DNA of 64,000 nt from Cytobacillus firmus (GTDB lineage: Bacteria; Bacillota; Bacilli; Bacillales; Cytobacillaceae). The notes under the pieces were generated by a model that saw only the letters and a program-made list of their open reading frames with translations, did not search any database and was not told the origin of the DNA. The stretch spans positions 1,016,001 to 1,080,000 of the forward strand of contig NZ_CP098323.1 in NCBI RefSeq assembly GCF_023657595.1, read 5' to 3'. Shown one piece after another: positions 17,178 through 26,098 of the stretch; position 1 is the stretch's first letter, and each line of letters opens with the position of its first letter. Position numbers and translations under genes: made by a program.

Positions 17178-17211
17178 AGGGGGATGGGCTAGCGGTCCAT
17201 CCTCCTTTTTT
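17178..17211 (+). terminator. Terminator of dus
   Basis: GGGGGATGG pairs with CCATCCTCC (17179-17187 with 17197-17205), followed by a T run. Confidence 0.8.
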
Positions 17212-17247
17212 ATAAATAAATTTTGGCTTTCTTCACAAGGTTTCTGA

Positions 17248-17375
17248 GTTGATTGTAGCGGAAGGTAGGAGACTCGGCGGGAGTAGCGGGACAGGCGAGA
17301 CCCCGCAGACGCGCAGCGTCGAGGAGGCTCACCGACCGCCCCGCGGAAAGCGAGCAGCCTTGAGCGGAAATCAAC
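17248..17375. repeat. GC-rich dispersed Bacillaceae repeat with terminal inverted ends
   Basis: A 128-bp GC-rich block in AT-rich surroundings, bounded by GTTGATT (17248-17254) and its complement AATCAAC (17369-17375). It holds the segment GAGACCCCGCAGACGC ... GTCGAGGAGGCTCACC ... CCCCGCGGAAAGCGAG, which I recall as a very common intergenic repeat in Bacillaceae. It has no transposase; function unknown. Confidence 0.65.
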
Positions 17376-17445
17376 GGACAGCATTGCTAAGCGAAAACAA
17401 CAATATATAGGAAAAGAATCAAAATATTAAACTTGAGGTACGAGG

Positions 17446-17865
17446 ATGAAAGCTTTTTTATTATGCACATTCATGGTATTTTCTTTTGCAATCATAACAG
17501 GCTGTCAATCAGCTGAAACAATGGTTCTCTTAGATGAAGAAATCAAAGAAATCAAAGTTTCAAAATCAGAGGGTTTAGGCGGAATAAATGAAGAAAGTTT
17601 TATTTCTTTCAAGGACAGAAAATCGATCGCTGTATTTGAAAAAGCAATAACAACTGCTGTAAAACAGTCAGGGAAGGCAGATATTAGTAAACCTGAGTAT
17701 GATATAGCAGTAGAATACAAAGGAGATCTCCCTTCTCACGGCATTCATTTATGGCTCGGTGAGGATAATGAAAAGAGCGCATTCATGTATATTACCAATG
17801 AAGATATTTACCAGACTTCACCGCAAATGACAAAGAAACTAAGAAGCCTAATCCTCTCAGACTAA
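17446..17865 (+). CDS. Putative lipoprotein
   Basis: The 139-residue protein starts with a short signal peptide ending in the lipobox ITGC (Cys20), so it should be anchored to the outer face of the membrane. The mature part is a small mixed alpha/beta domain with ISFKDRKSIAVFEKAI and HGIHLWLGED, resembling YhfM-like lipoprotein domains of Bacillus; that similarity is from memory and weak. The start follows CTTGAGGTACGAGG. Single gene. Confidence 0.62.
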   Translation: MKAFLLCTFMVFSFAIITGCQSAETMVLLDEEIKEIKVSKSEGLGGINEESFISFKDRKSIAVFEKAITTAVKQSGKADISKPEYDIAVEYKGDLPSHGIHLWLGEDNEKSAFMYITNEDIYQTSPQMTKKLRSLILSD

Positions 17866-17911
17866 CTCCCTCCAAGGCTTTCCTGCCTCGATTTGGAATA
17901 TTATCTCATAT

Positions 17912-17936
17912 GGTTAACTATCCGAAAAAGGGGTAT
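17912..17936 (+). promoter_or_regulatory. Candidate SigB promoter for the DUF1540 gene
   Basis: GGTTAA (17912-17917, one mismatch to GTTTAA), a 13-base spacer and a perfect GGGTAT (17931-17936), 33 bases before the start codon. A SigA-like TATAAT overlaps at 17936-17941. Confidence 0.55.
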
Positions 17937-17968
17937 ATAATCACTAAACCAAAAGGAGGTGGCCAAAA

Positions 17969-18124
17969 ATGGAAGTAGAAGTTTTGTGTAACGTGGAAAA
18001 CTGTAAGTACTGGGCTGAAGGTGATAAATGTGTAGCTGACTCTATTTATGTGATTGGCCAGAATGGCCGGGAAGCGGATGAAATAGAGGAAACAGCCTGT
18101 AAAACGTTTGAGCCAGATGCATAA
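17969..18124 (+). CDS. DUF1540 domain-containing small protein
   Basis: This 51-residue gene has an ideal start, AAAGGAGGTGGCCAAAA before ATG. It begins MEVEVLCNVENCKYWAEGD and has four cysteines (Cys7, Cys12, Cys21, Cys44) in the DUF1540 pattern, which probably binds a metal. Many Bacillus genomes carry such genes; the role is unknown. A SigB-like promoter upstream suggests stress or stationary-phase expression. A strong terminator follows. Confidence 0.8.
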   Translation: MEVEVLCNVENCKYWAEGDKCVADSIYVIGQNGREADEIEETACKTFEPDA

Positions 18125-18135
18125 GCATGAGAAAG

Positions 18136-18180
18136 CCTGACCGCCGGAGGATGAAAAAATCCCGGCTGTCAGGTTTTTTT
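18136..18180 (+). terminator. Terminator of the DUF1540 gene
   Basis: CCTGACcGCCGG pairs with CCGGCtGTCAGG (18136-18147 with 18162-18173), then seven Ts. Confidence 0.85.
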
Positions 18181-18267
18181 ACATACAAAAAGATGCCCGC
18201 TATGTTTTACAAGAAAGGGTATAATAAAGGAAAATGACTATAAAACCATGAAGGCAAGGAAGGAGTT

Positions 18268-19737
18268 ATGATGACAATTAGCAATGAAATCGGATGGAAT
18301 TTTGATAATAGCTATGCGCGGCTCCCGCAGACATTCTTCTCAAAAATGAAGCCTAACCCTGTACAATCCCCTGAGCTGGTAATCCTTAACGGGGAACTGG
18401 CGAAATCTCTGGGGTTAAATATGGATGCTTTGACAAGTGAAACAGGCATTGAGGGCCTTTCAGGCTCTCAAGTTCCAGAAGAAGCTGAACCTCTTGCTCA
18501 AGCTTATGCAGGACATCAGTTTGGACATTTTAATATGCTTGGGGATGGCCGGGCAATGCTGATTGGCGAGCAGATAACACCAGAGGATAAAAGGGTCGAC
18601 ATTCAGCTGAAGGGCTCCGGCAGAACGCCATTTTCGCGCGGCGGAGATGGGCGGGCGGCTCTGGGCCCTATGCTCCGGGAGTACATTATCAGTGAAGCCA
18701 TGCATGCCCTTGGAATTCCCACTACCCGCAGTCTGGCGGTTGTAACAACAGGGGAAGCCATTATCCGGGAGACCATGCTTCCGGGTGCGATCCTGACAAG
18801 AGTTGCGGATAGCCATATACGGGTGGGGACTTTTCAATATGCGGCGAATTGGCGGCCTGTTGGGGAGCTTAGAACCCTGGCAGATTACACGATTGAGCGT
18901 CATTATCCTGAAATCAAAGAAGATGACAATCCTTACCTGGCTCTCCTAAAGAAAGTGATCCAGCGTCAGGCTGCTCTCATTGCGAAATGGCAGCATATAG
19001 GCTTCATCCATGGAGTCATGAACACCGACAACATGGCAATCAGCGGAGAAACGATTGATTATGGTCCGTGCGCCTTTATGGATAAGTATGATCTGGCAAC
19101 TGTCTTCAGTTCCATTGACAGGGAAGGCCGTTATGCTTATGGAAATCAGCCGTATATTGGCGGCTGGAATCTGGCGAGATTTGCGGAAACCCTTTTGCCT
19201 CTGCTGCATGAAGAGGAAGAGGAAGCTGTTAAAATAGCTCAGGGCGCCATTTCAGAATACAATAAAATGTATCAGGACTATTGGCTTGCCGGCATGAGGG
19301 CAAAGCTTGGGATCTTTAATGAAGAAGCAGAAGATGAAGCCCTTTTTACCGGACTTCTAAAGATTATGCAAAAGTCTGAAGCCGATTATACGAACACATT
19401 CCGTGCCTTAACGCTGGGCGACCTTGAGAACACTGTGTTAGGTAATAATCAGGAATTTGCCGGCTGGCATGGTCAATGGCAGGAAAGGCTGACCAGGCAG
19501 AAGGAAACGAAAGAAGAAGTAAATCAGTTAATGAGGGCCAGCAACCCGGCCGTCATCCCGCGAAACCACCGGGTGGAAGAAGCTCTGGAAGCAGCGGTTA
19601 ACAATGGAGATTACAGCGTGATGAAAAAGCTTCTTGCAGTGCTGGAGAATCCTTATGCTTATAGGGAAGATCAGGAAGAATACTGCAGGCTTCCAGAGCC
19701 AGCCGGCGCACCCTATCGAACATTTTGCGGAACTTAA
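18268..19737 (+). CDS. selO: Protein adenylyltransferase SelO (YdiU family)
   Basis: SelO is a pseudokinase-fold enzyme that transfers AMP to Ser, Thr or Tyr of other proteins, linked to redox stress. The 489 residues show family motifs [35 protein letters not shown], the HGVMNTDN segment and DYGPCAFMD for metal binding. Length is typical. Start choice between two adjacent ATGs (18268 or 18271) after GGAAGGAGTT is open. In bacteria outside selenoprotein users the C-terminus lacks selenocysteine; here it ends in YRTFCGT. It has its own terminator. Confidence 0.92.
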   Translation: MMTISNEIGWNFDNSYARLPQTFFSKMKPNPVQSPELVILNGELAKSLGLNMDALTSETGIEGLSGSQVPEEAEPLAQAYAGHQFGHFNMLGDGRAMLIGEQITPEDKRVDIQLKGSGRTPFSRGGDGRAALGPMLREYIISEAMHALGIPTTRSLAVVTTGEAIIRETMLPGAILTRVADSHIRVGTFQYAANWRPVGELRTLADYTIERHYPEIKEDDNPYLALLKKVIQRQAALIAKWQHIGFIHGVMNTDNMAISGETIDYGPCAFMDKYDLATVFSSIDREGRYAYGNQPYIGGWNLARFAETLLPLLHEEEEEAVKIAQGAISEYNKMYQDYWLAGMRAKLGIFNEEAEDEALFTGLLKIMQKSEADYTNTFRALTLGDLENTVLGNNQEFAGWHGQWQERLTRQKETKEEVNQLMRASNPAVIPRNHRVEEALEAAVNNGDYSVMKKLLAVLENPYAYREDQEEYCRLPEPAGAPYRTFCGT

Positions 19738-19755
19738 TAACAATAAATAGGCAAA

Positions 19756-19786
19756 GCCTGACCCATTATCGGGTCGGGCATTTTTT
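19756..19786 (+). terminator. Terminator of selO
   Basis: GCCTGACCC pairs with GGGTCGGGC (19756-19764 with 19771-19779), then ATTTTTT. Confidence 0.8.
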
Positions 19787-19850
19787 ATTATGCAGGAATT
19801 TTCATTTTAGAAAAGAATACTATCTATGATTAAAAAAGGAGGGAATTTCC

Positions 19851-20201
19851 ATGTTAAATCAATTATGTGTTATTACGATCAAAGTAAAGGATTTGAAAAG
19901 TGCGGTGAATTTTTATACTGAGGTTTTAGACTTCAAAGTATCGAAACATTATGGAGATAAAATTGTCAGTCTTGTACATAATGATGTGCCGGTTGTTCTG
20001 GAAGAAAGCGCAGATGAAAAAACGGGATCAAACGTATTGCCTGGAATCCTCTCAAAAAATATCGAAAGTGATTTTAGCAAAATGAGAGAAGCTGGTGTGA
20101 AAATGCTTTTTGAAAATCCTCAGCCATGTCCTCCTGGCCGTTACTTCATTATTGAGGATCCTTCAGGAAATCAAATTGAAATAGTTGAGTTCACTAATTG
20201 A
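19851..20201 (+). CDS. VOC family (glyoxalase-like) protein
   Basis: The 116-residue single-domain protein has two beta-alpha-beta-beta-beta units of the vicinal oxygen chelate fold, starting with KVKDLKSAVNFYTEVLDF and ending with FIIEDPSGNQIEIVEF, where the terminal Glu is a usual metal ligand. The family includes glyoxalases, dioxygenases and resistance proteins. No specific substrate can be assigned. The start follows AAGGAGGGAATTTCC. It is not clearly in an operon. Confidence 0.82.
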   Translation: MLNQLCVITIKVKDLKSAVNFYTEVLDFKVSKHYGDKIVSLVHNDVPVVLEESADEKTGSNVLPGILSKNIESDFSKMREAGVKMLFENPQPCPPGRYFIIEDPSGNQIEIVEFTN

Positions 20202-20303
20202 TAGAAGAGTTCTAATGGCAGGAGAAGCTGGTGCTTATTGTTGACATCATGAGCTCACAATGTTACTTTTGATATAGAACATACATTCGATTTGGTGATT
20301 GAC

Positions 20304-21137
20304 TTGAACATACAGCTTAAAGAAATCATATCAAAAAGTATCTTAACACCTGCCAAAGGTGCGATAGACAATTTTACTCATTCATTGAACCCCTATGCGG
20401 GCTGTGCTTTTGGCTGTAAATATTGCTATGTAAGGGAGCTCCCTGTTTCCATTTTCCGTGAAGAGGAATGGGGTGCGTGGATTGATATAAAATCAAATGC
20501 GGCAGAGCTTTTGGAGAAAGAATTGGCTAAAGCCAAAAAAAGGGGAAAAGTTGCTTTATTTATGTCCTCTTCCACAGATCCTTACCAGCCGATTGAATAT
20601 ACCTCAAAACTGACCAGAAGTTTATTGGAAGTTATGTTTGAAAATCAGCCTGACTTTTTACATGTACAAACCCGTTCGCCATTGGTAAAGCGGGATATCG
20701 ATTTATTCCAGCAATTCAGAGATAGAATCAGAATTTCTATGACAATCGAGACAGACAAAGAAGAAGTCAGAAAAGCATTTGCACCAGCGGCACCTCCCAT
20801 CCCGGCAAGAATGGCTGCACTAAAAGACATAAAAGATGCAGGAATTATAACTCAGGCAACACTGGCCCCGTTACTTCCATGCTCGAGGGAATTTCCTGCA
20901 AAACTTAAATCTATTGCCAACCGTGTTACGATAGACGATTTTTGGATGGGGGATGGAAGCGGAGGAAGAAGGACCGAAAGACTGGGAATCCGTAAGATTT
21001 TTGATGAGCTTGGTTTGGAGAAATGGTATAATCCGTCTGCATATAAAGTGGTTCTTAAAATGCTGGAGCAGGAATTTCAAGATGCACCCATTCAATTAGG
21101 TGTATCAAAAACGGGGTTCAGCCCCGATGGCAAATAG
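20304..21137 (+). CDS. SPL family radical SAM protein
   Basis: The 277-residue protein has the radical SAM motif CAFGCKYCY (Cys34, Cys38, Cys41) in the spore photoproduct lyase-like subgroup context NPYAGCAFGCKYCYVRE. It also has the SSSTDPYQPIE motif. It is shorter than true spore photoproduct lyase and lacks its C-terminal cysteine, so it belongs to the broader Rv2578c-like group of unknown substrate. TTG 20304 was chosen because GGTGATT just upstream resembles the ribosome site; TTG 20292 and GTG 20295 are in frame. The next gene starts 28 bases downstream, so they may be co-transcribed. Confidence 0.82.
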   Translation: MNIQLKEIISKSILTPAKGAIDNFTHSLNPYAGCAFGCKYCYVRELPVSIFREEEWGAWIDIKSNAAELLEKELAKAKKRGKVALFMSSSTDPYQPIEYTSKLTRSLLEVMFENQPDFLHVQTRSPLVKRDIDLFQQFRDRIRISMTIETDKEEVRKAFAPAAPPIPARMAALKDIKDAGIITQATLAPLLPCSREFPAKLKSIANRVTIDDFWMGDGSGGRRTERLGIRKIFDELGLEKWYNPSAYKVVLKMLEQEFQDAPIQLGVSKTGFSPDGK

Positions 21138-21165
21138 CTGACTAAAGTAAATATGAGGTATTATT

Positions 21166-21918
21166 ATGGATCTATTAAGTTCACAGTACGTAAGAGGCAT
21201 TAGGCTTAAAAGAGAAGATATACCATCCTTCCATCAGTATCCCTTCAGCCTTCCGAGCCTGAAAACGCTGGATGAAATGGCGTTTCACCCGAAAGTCACC
21301 TTTCTGATCGGCGAGAATGGGATGGGTAAGTCGACTTTGCTGGAGGCAGTAGCGGTTGCATTGGGATTCAATGCGGAAGGCGGATCATTCAATTTTAATT
21401 TTTCTACCTTTGATTCACATTCCATACTGGGCGAATATTTAAAGGTAATAAAAGGCGTAGATAGACCATCTGATGGTTTTTTCTTAAGAGCAGAGAGCTT
21501 CTATAATGTAGCTTCCAATATTGAGGAAATGGACAGGGAAGGCGGAGCACCAAAAGTGATTGACTCCTTTGGCGGCCGTTCTTTACATGAGCAATCGCAT
21601 GGGGAAGCATTTTTCTCCACCTTTCTTCATCGCTTTCGCGGCAGCGGAATCTACATACTGGATGAGCCGGAAGCGGCACTTTCACCATTGAGGCAAATGT
21701 CTATGCTGACAAGGATTCATGACTTGGTCAGCGAACATTCACAATTTATAATCGCTACCCATTCTCCGATCATTATGGCCTATCCTGATGCAGCCATATA
21801 TGAATTCACTGATGACGGCATCTCAGAAAAGAAGCTGGAAGAAACGAATCATTACCGCATTATGAAGCAATTTTTCGATGATAAGAAGCGAATGCTTCAT
21901 CATTTGCTGAATGAATAA
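21166..21918 (+). CDS. AAA family ATPase (ABC-type fold)
   Basis: The 250-residue protein has Walker A GENGMGKST (residues 49-57), a Q-loop region, Walker B YILDEPEAALSP and a switch THSPI motif, in the AAA_21/AAA_15-like arrangement. It lacks a transmembrane partner and is not a transporter ATPase. Relatives are predicted soluble ATPases, some next to nucleases; none is adjacent here. It shares a short gap with the radical SAM gene upstream. A shared terminator separates it from the convergent gene. Function unknown. Confidence 0.8.
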   Translation: MDLLSSQYVRGIRLKREDIPSFHQYPFSLPSLKTLDEMAFHPKVTFLIGENGMGKSTLLEAVAVALGFNAEGGSFNFNFSTFDSHSILGEYLKVIKGVDRPSDGFFLRAESFYNVASNIEEMDREGGAPKVIDSFGGRSLHEQSHGEAFFSTFLHRFRGSGIYILDEPEAALSPLRQMSMLTRIHDLVSEHSQFIIATHSPIIMAYPDAAIYEFTDDGISEKKLEETNHYRIMKQFFDDKKRMLHHLLNE

Positions 21919-21920
21919 AA

Positions 21921-21944
21921 AAATGGAGGCTCATGCCTCCATTT
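21921..21944. terminator. Bidirectional terminator
   Basis: Perfect 10-bp stem AAATGGAGGC/GCCTCCATTT with a 4-base loop, between the convergent ATPase and VOC genes. Confidence 0.8.
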
Positions 21945-21956
21945 AGTCTATGTATG

Positions 21957-22373
21957 TTATTCGCTTTCGTGGCTGAACATCCAGTTAACGCCGAATTTAT
22001 CTGTTAACTGGCCAAAGCTCTTGCTCCAGAATGTTTCCTGCAGCTCCATTGTTACATTACCGCCATCTGCCAGATTGTTAAAATACTTTCTCAGGTTATC
22101 CACATCATTAATGACAACTGCGAGATTAATGTTATTTCCTACTGTAAATGGCATACCTGGAAACGTATCTGAAAACATGACAGTACTGCCGCAAATAGTA
22201 AGGCTTGAATGCATAACCAGATTTTTGGCTTCCTCCGGGAGAGGATATTCAGGATTCTGCGGAGCATCACCAAAAGTTGTAATCTCAGGCATTTCCAGTT
22301 CAAAAGCCTTTACATAAAACTCAATAGCTTCGCGTGTATTTCCATCAAAATTTAAATAGGCATTAACAGCCAA
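21957..22373 (-). CDS. VOC family protein, PhnB-like
   Basis: A PhnB/3-demethylubiquinone-9-like VOC domain: NAYLNFDGNTREAIEFYVKAF at the N-terminus (read in parts) and an ELQETFWSKSFGQLTDKFGVNW-type C-terminus, also in parts. TTG 22373 has GGAAGGAG 8 bases upstream and begins just before the domain; the frame continues to 22415 without a better site. The 138-residue length fits the family. Enzymatic activity is not established for most members. Monocistronic, convergent with the ATPase. Confidence 0.8.
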   Translation of the reverse strand: MAVNAYLNFDGNTREAIEFYVKAFELEMPEITTFGDAPQNPEYPLPEEAKNLVMHSSLTICGSTVMFSDTFPGMPFTVGNNINLAVVINDVDNLRKYFNNLADGGNVTMELQETFWSKSFGQLTDKFGVNWMFSHESE

Positions 22374-22462
22374 CCTGTCCACTCCTTCCTTTGAATACAA
22401 TTCCATTATAGACAAAATCTTCTAATATTAATATAGTTCAAAAGTCAAAATCACAACAATCT

Positions 22463-22765
22463 TTATAATTCCTGAAGTGCTTGTTCTATACTGGTAAATC
22501 CGCTTCTATCAGCACCATCGGGTTCATCTGATTCAATGATCCACTCATTTCTTTCTGGTGATAATCCTCCATTCCCATCTTTAAGGAATGGACTGTGCAC
22601 ATGGTACGTTTTCCCTGCTTTTTTCACCGTGTATCCCATATAGCAGTGCTGGTCCTGGCCTTCTTCCTCGAAAATGCCAATATCATCAATTCCATATTTG
22701 TCTATATAGGACTGAAATGGCTCCTGCAGTGAATTTAAAACTTGCTCTCTTGGTAAAAACTCCAT
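22463..22765 (-). CDS. DUF5634-like small protein
   Basis: A 100-residue soluble acidic protein starting MEFLPREQVLNSLQEPF with an IGIFEEEG ... MGYTVKKAGKTY core. It resembles the Bacillus DUF5634 family as I remember it; function is unknown. The start follows AAGGGAGCAATC. Single gene. Confidence 0.6.
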   Translation of the reverse strand: MEFLPREQVLNSLQEPFQSYIDKYGIDDIGIFEEEGQDQHCYMGYTVKKAGKTYHVHSPFLKDGNGGLSPERNEWIIESDEPDGADRSGFTSIEQALQEL

Positions 22766-22839
22766 TATGATTGCTCCCTTCCATATTAGCTATCCTTAAT
22801 ATGGCTATTTTTGGAGGGATTAAACACGGAACTGTGAAA

Positions 22840-22867
22840 AGAGTACCCCGCATCAGCGAGGTACTCT
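22840..22867 (-). terminator. Terminator of gpx-ohrR
   Basis: AGAGTACC/GGTACTCT stem (22840-22847 with 22860-22867) overlapping the end of the regulator gene, with a TTTTC run on the minus strand. Confidence 0.65.
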
Positions 22868-23314
22868 GCTCCTTAGCTTAACTCTAAGGTTTCCGAGAAG
22901 CTTCATAAGTTCTTCATATTCTTCCAGTTCAATGCTGCACGTCTGAATGGCCTCTCCGACACTTTTGGTGATATCCTGTTTTTCGTTGTGTGCTTTTTCC
23001 TCAAGGAAGATATACACCTTGCGTTCATCCGCTTTGGAGCGTTCTTTGCGAAGCCATCCGTTAGCAATCATCCTTGAGATCATCGGAGTTAGTGTCCCGG
23101 TGCCAAGGTTCAGTCTTTCTCCAAGCTCTTTGGCAGTCATGCTATCCTTTTCCCAAAGGGCCAGAAGTACCAGATACTGCGGGTAGGTTAAGCCGAATGG
23201 CTGAAGGGCACTTGTATAGAGTTTGGTAAATTCACCTGCTGTTTCATAAACAGCAAAACAAAGCTGTTTATCCAGTGTAAAAAAATCTTTCACATCATCA
23301 CCTGATTCCGGCAT
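22853..23314 (-). CDS. MarR family regulator, OhrR-like
   Basis: The 153-residue winged-helix repressor has the OhrR hallmark LDKQLCFAVY, with Cys19 as the peroxide-sensing cysteine, followed by LTYPQYLVLLALWE and the recognition helix of LGTGTLTPMISRM. OhrR proteins release DNA when this cysteine is oxidised by organic peroxides. Its ATG overlaps the stop codon of the glutathione peroxidase gene (TAATG), so both are made from one message and the pair is probably autoregulated through the palindrome at 23808-23841. Confidence 0.85.
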   Translation of the reverse strand: MPESGDDVKDFFTLDKQLCFAVYETAGEFTKLYTSALQPFGLTYPQYLVLLALWEKDSMTAKELGERLNLGTGTLTPMISRMIANGWLRKERSKADERKVYIFLEEKAHNEKQDITKSVGEAIQTCSIELEEYEELMKLLGNLRVKLRSRVPR

Positions 23315-23790
23315 TACAATAACTTCGTCAAATCATCCTCAATTTTTCCCGGCTCTGTTGTTGGCGCATAGCGTTCTATAACCTGGCCGCCCTGGTCCAC
23401 GAGGAATTTGGTAAAGTTCCACTTAATGTTTTTGGACAGAATGCCCTTTTTTTGTTCTTTCAAGTAAGCAAACAATGGATCCGCATTGTCGCCATTTACA
23501 TCGATTTTTGCGAAAATCGGGAAAGACACACCATAATTGAGCTGGCAAAACTCAGTGGTTTCCTCAATATTATCGAACTCCTGGTTATTGAACTGATCAC
23601 AAGGGAATCCAAGAATTTCAAGGCCTTTGTCTTTATACTTTTCATAGAGCTCCTGCAGGCCTTTAAATTGGGGCGTCAATCCGCATTTGCTTGCTGTGTT
23701 TACGATAATTAGAGGCTTTCCTTCGTATTCTTTCAGAGATTTCAATTCACCATTCGTTTTCTTGACTTCAAAATCATAAATCGTTGTCAT
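23314..23790 (-). CDS. Glutathione peroxidase family protein (BsaA type)
   Basis: The 158-residue thiol peroxidase has the catalytic Cys36 in [12 protein letters not shown], the second conserved cysteine in [12 protein letters not shown] and the Trp of [10 protein letters not shown]. Bacterial members usually use thioredoxin rather than glutathione to reduce peroxides. It matches B. subtilis BsaA in length. The start follows AGGAGGTATCCCA. It is translationally coupled to the OhrR-like regulator. Confidence 0.9.
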   Translation of the reverse strand: MTTIYDFEVKKTNGELKSLKEYEGKPLIIVNTASKCGLTPQFKGLQELYEKYKDKGLEILGFPCDQFNNQEFDNIEETTEFCQLNYGVSFPIFAKIDVNGDNADPLFAYLKEQKKGILSKNIKWNFTKFLVDQGGQVIERYAPTTEPGKIEDDLTKLL

Positions 23791-23807
23791 TGGGATACCT
23801 CCTATTT

Positions 23808-23841
23808 TTAATCGTGTGCGATTTAATCTTAAGCGATTTAA
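23808..23841 (-). promoter_or_regulatory. Candidate OhrR operator
   Basis: TTAATCGTGTGCGATTTAA (23808-23826) is an inverted repeat, and its half site GCGATTTAA occurs again at 23833-23841. It lies just upstream of gpx, where a MarR/OhrR-type repressor would act. Confidence 0.5.
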
Positions 23842-23937
23842 ATTCCTTTTGCAACAAATCAGGTTTTTATGAAACTACCATTAAGGTTCATTCGTAGGAA
23901 AGATAGATTTCCAATTCATTTACAAAGGATGATTATA

Positions 23938-24951
23938 ATGTTGGACGAATTGCGGGAAGCCATTGAGAAACTGCCGGAGTCAGGGGCGAAGAGCTATTTA
24001 TTCCACATATTGCTTCGGGTTCACTTATTAAAAAACTGCGCTGATTCTCAGGAAGAGATCATGGAACTGCTCAATGATATTCAAAAAAAGATAATTTTTT
24101 ATTCCCAAGAGAGAAAATTGGAGCGGGAATATGATACATACCACATTTTGTGTGGAGAATCACCGGCAGGGTCTTTAAAGGTTGGGCTCAGTAAAGAAAA
24201 TAAGGTCATTGGTTTTCCTGACTTCTTCAGCAATGGACCGCTCTGGAAGATAGATGAAGAGGAAGGGAGAAAAAAGCGATTAGAATGGCTGATGGATCAT
24301 ATAAATATGCATGAAGATTATCAGGAAAAGGAATATGATAGAAAAATAGCCTCAGCACTTGAGGAGATTGATGCCATTCCTGCGGGAAAACCGATTGTGA
24401 TCTGGACAGCTGACAACGCCGATGAACAAACCGGTTTGCGGTATTTCCTTCACTTATTAAGAAACAAAGATAATAATGTGCATGTTATTAATACTGCTCA
24501 GTCATATAAGGAGCTTTTTCCTGCGAAAAAGAATCAATACCTTTTAAGGCACTCAGGTGAAGCAGCTCCGGAAAAACTGAAGATCATATTAGATAAAAAA
24601 ATGGGAAGCCCTTTATCTGCAGAAGAAAGAACTGCTTTTGTTTTGGATTGGCAGGCACTTTCCAAGACAAAAGAAGTATTGCGTATATGGGAAGATAACG
24701 AAATACACAGTGTGCCAGAGAGTTATTTTGATGACTATATCATCGAGTCAGCCAAAAAGCTTCATAAAAGCAACAAGGGTTTTATAAAATCAGCCAGATT
24801 AATCGGGGAAGTGATAGGGCATCTGGATGAGCCAATTAGTGATGGCTTTGCTGAGTATAGAGTAAGATCCCTGATTTATAACGGAATATTTGCGATAAAA
24901 GGGATTCCGAAAAGTATGAGGTTTTATAGCATTAAATTGAAAGAGATTTAG
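23938..24951 (+). CDS. DUF1835 domain-containing protein
   Basis: The 337-residue soluble protein has a central DUF1835 region (HILCGESPAGSLKVGL ... NGPLWKID ... PIVIWTADNADEQTGLRYFLHLL) and a C-terminal DUF3658-like part (RTAFVLDWQALSKTKEVLRI). The role is unknown; such proteins occur as solitary genes in Bacillus. ATG 23938 has AAAGGA 9 bases upstream; the frame is open back to 23869 but that start has no ribosome site. It is divergent from gpx-ohrR. Confidence 0.75.
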   Translation: MLDELREAIEKLPESGAKSYLFHILLRVHLLKNCADSQEEIMELLNDIQKKIIFYSQERKLEREYDTYHILCGESPAGSLKVGLSKENKVIGFPDFFSNGPLWKIDEEEGRKKRLEWLMDHINMHEDYQEKEYDRKIASALEEIDAIPAGKPIVIWTADNADEQTGLRYFLHLLRNKDNNVHVINTAQSYKELFPAKKNQYLLRHSGEAAPEKLKIILDKKMGSPLSAEERTAFVLDWQALSKTKEVLRIWEDNEIHSVPESYFDDYIIESAKKLHKSNKGFIKSARLIGEVIGHLDEPISDGFAEYRVRSLIYNGIFAIKGIPKSMRFYSIKLKEI

Positions 24952-25033
24952 AATTTCATAAATCCCTCGGCTGGAATTTCATGCAGCCTTCCTTTATTCT
25001 AAATAGAAGAAATGAATAGAAGAGGGATCAACT

Positions 25034-26098
25034 TTGAAAAAGATTTACAGTGATATTATTCAATTCCGCGGCACACACTTTGATTTTGGCTTTATGCAGG
25101 GAGAGCGAATAAAGGATTCTCTTTCTGTTAAAAATCGGGAGGATCAGTGGAAGGTACGGAAGCCGCGTTTTTCAATAAATGAAGCAGAAGTGAAAAAAGC
25201 AATTACGAGATTTGCGCCCGGAATCTGGGATGAGCTGCTTGGGTTACAGGAAGCTTTGCAATGGCCGATGAAGCGGGTGTTACAGGAGTTTGGCGGATAT
25301 CGACTCGATTATGTCCGTTCAGGCTGTTCCATCTTGACAGGGAATGACTATCTGGTCCGCAATTATGATTATCATCCGAAAACCTATGAGGGGCGCTATA
25401 CTTTTTATCAGCCAACAGATCAGGGCTATGCGATTATGGGTCCCAGCCAGAGGGTGACTGGCCGGATGGATGGCATGAATGAAAAAGGACTTGTCATCGG
25501 CTATAATTTCATGAACCGTAAAAAGCCTGCTGATGGCTTTATCTGCTGCATGATCGGCCGCCTGATTTTGGAGGCATGTGCAAATGTCAAAGAAGCGGTT
25601 GAGATGCTGAAGGAAATACCGCACCGCCATTCCTTTACATACGTGGTGTATGACACAAGCGGAGAGACATATGCTGTGGAAACATCTCCTAGAGGTATAG
25701 AGGTCCGTCAGACAACTGCCTGTACAAACCATTTTGAAATCATGAAGGATGAAAACCGCAACCATCTGGCTGACAGCATGCGCAGGCTGGATGTCATGAA
25801 AAGCCGTCAGGATGGGCGCCTGGATGCATATGATGCATTCCGCCTTCTGAATGATAGCGATAAAGGTGTCTTTTCAGATCTTTATGGAAGCTGGGCAGGG
25901 ACCATTCATACATCAGCCTATCTGCCGGGGGAGATGAAAGCCTGGTTTGCGCTTGGCGGCGACAGAGAGCCTGTTGTTTTTGACTTCAGAAGATGGCTTG
26001 AAGGCGAGGACATTAACATGAATAGAATTACTGGTGAAGTGGATACGGACATTCCTTTTTTGCATATGGATGAGCATGCGAACTGGTTCAGGAAATGA
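25034..26098 (+). CDS. C45 family autoproteolytic acyltransferase/hydrolase
   Basis: The 354-residue protein belongs to the Ntn-hydrolase group of acyl-CoA:6-aminopenicillanic acid acyltransferases and related amidohydrolases. The candidate nucleophile is Cys98 in RSGCSILTGND, which becomes N-terminal after self-cleavage; the following LVRNYDYH, GRMDGMNEKGLVIGYN and ACTNHF motifs fit. A substrate is not predictable; relatives hydrolyse linear amides, including signal molecules and antibiotics. The start, TTG or an adjacent codon, follows AGAAGAGGGATCAAC. Single gene. Confidence 0.82.
   Translation: MKKIYSDIIQFRGTHFDFGFMQGERIKDSLSVKNREDQWKVRKPRFSINEAEVKKAITRFAPGIWDELLGLQEALQWPMKRVLQEFGGYRLDYVRSGCSILTGNDYLVRNYDYHPKTYEGRYTFYQPTDQGYAIMGPSQRVTGRMDGMNEKGLVIGYNFMNRKKPADGFICCMIGRLILEACANVKEAVEMLKEIPHRHSFTYVVYDTSGETYAVETSPRGIEVRQTTACTNHFEIMKDENRNHLADSMRRLDVMKSRQDGRLDAYDAFRLLNDSDKGVFSDLYGSWAGTIHTSAYLPGEMKAWFALGGDREPVVFDFRRWLEGEDINMNRITGEVDTDIPFLHMDEHANWFRK

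Noticed and set aside
17175..17384. 69-codon minus-strand frame
   Set aside because: It lies across the GC-rich dispersed repeat and a terminator.
18460..18903. Open 147-codon frame on the minus strand
   Set aside because: Antisense to selO; composition and lack of a start signal mark it as a shadow.
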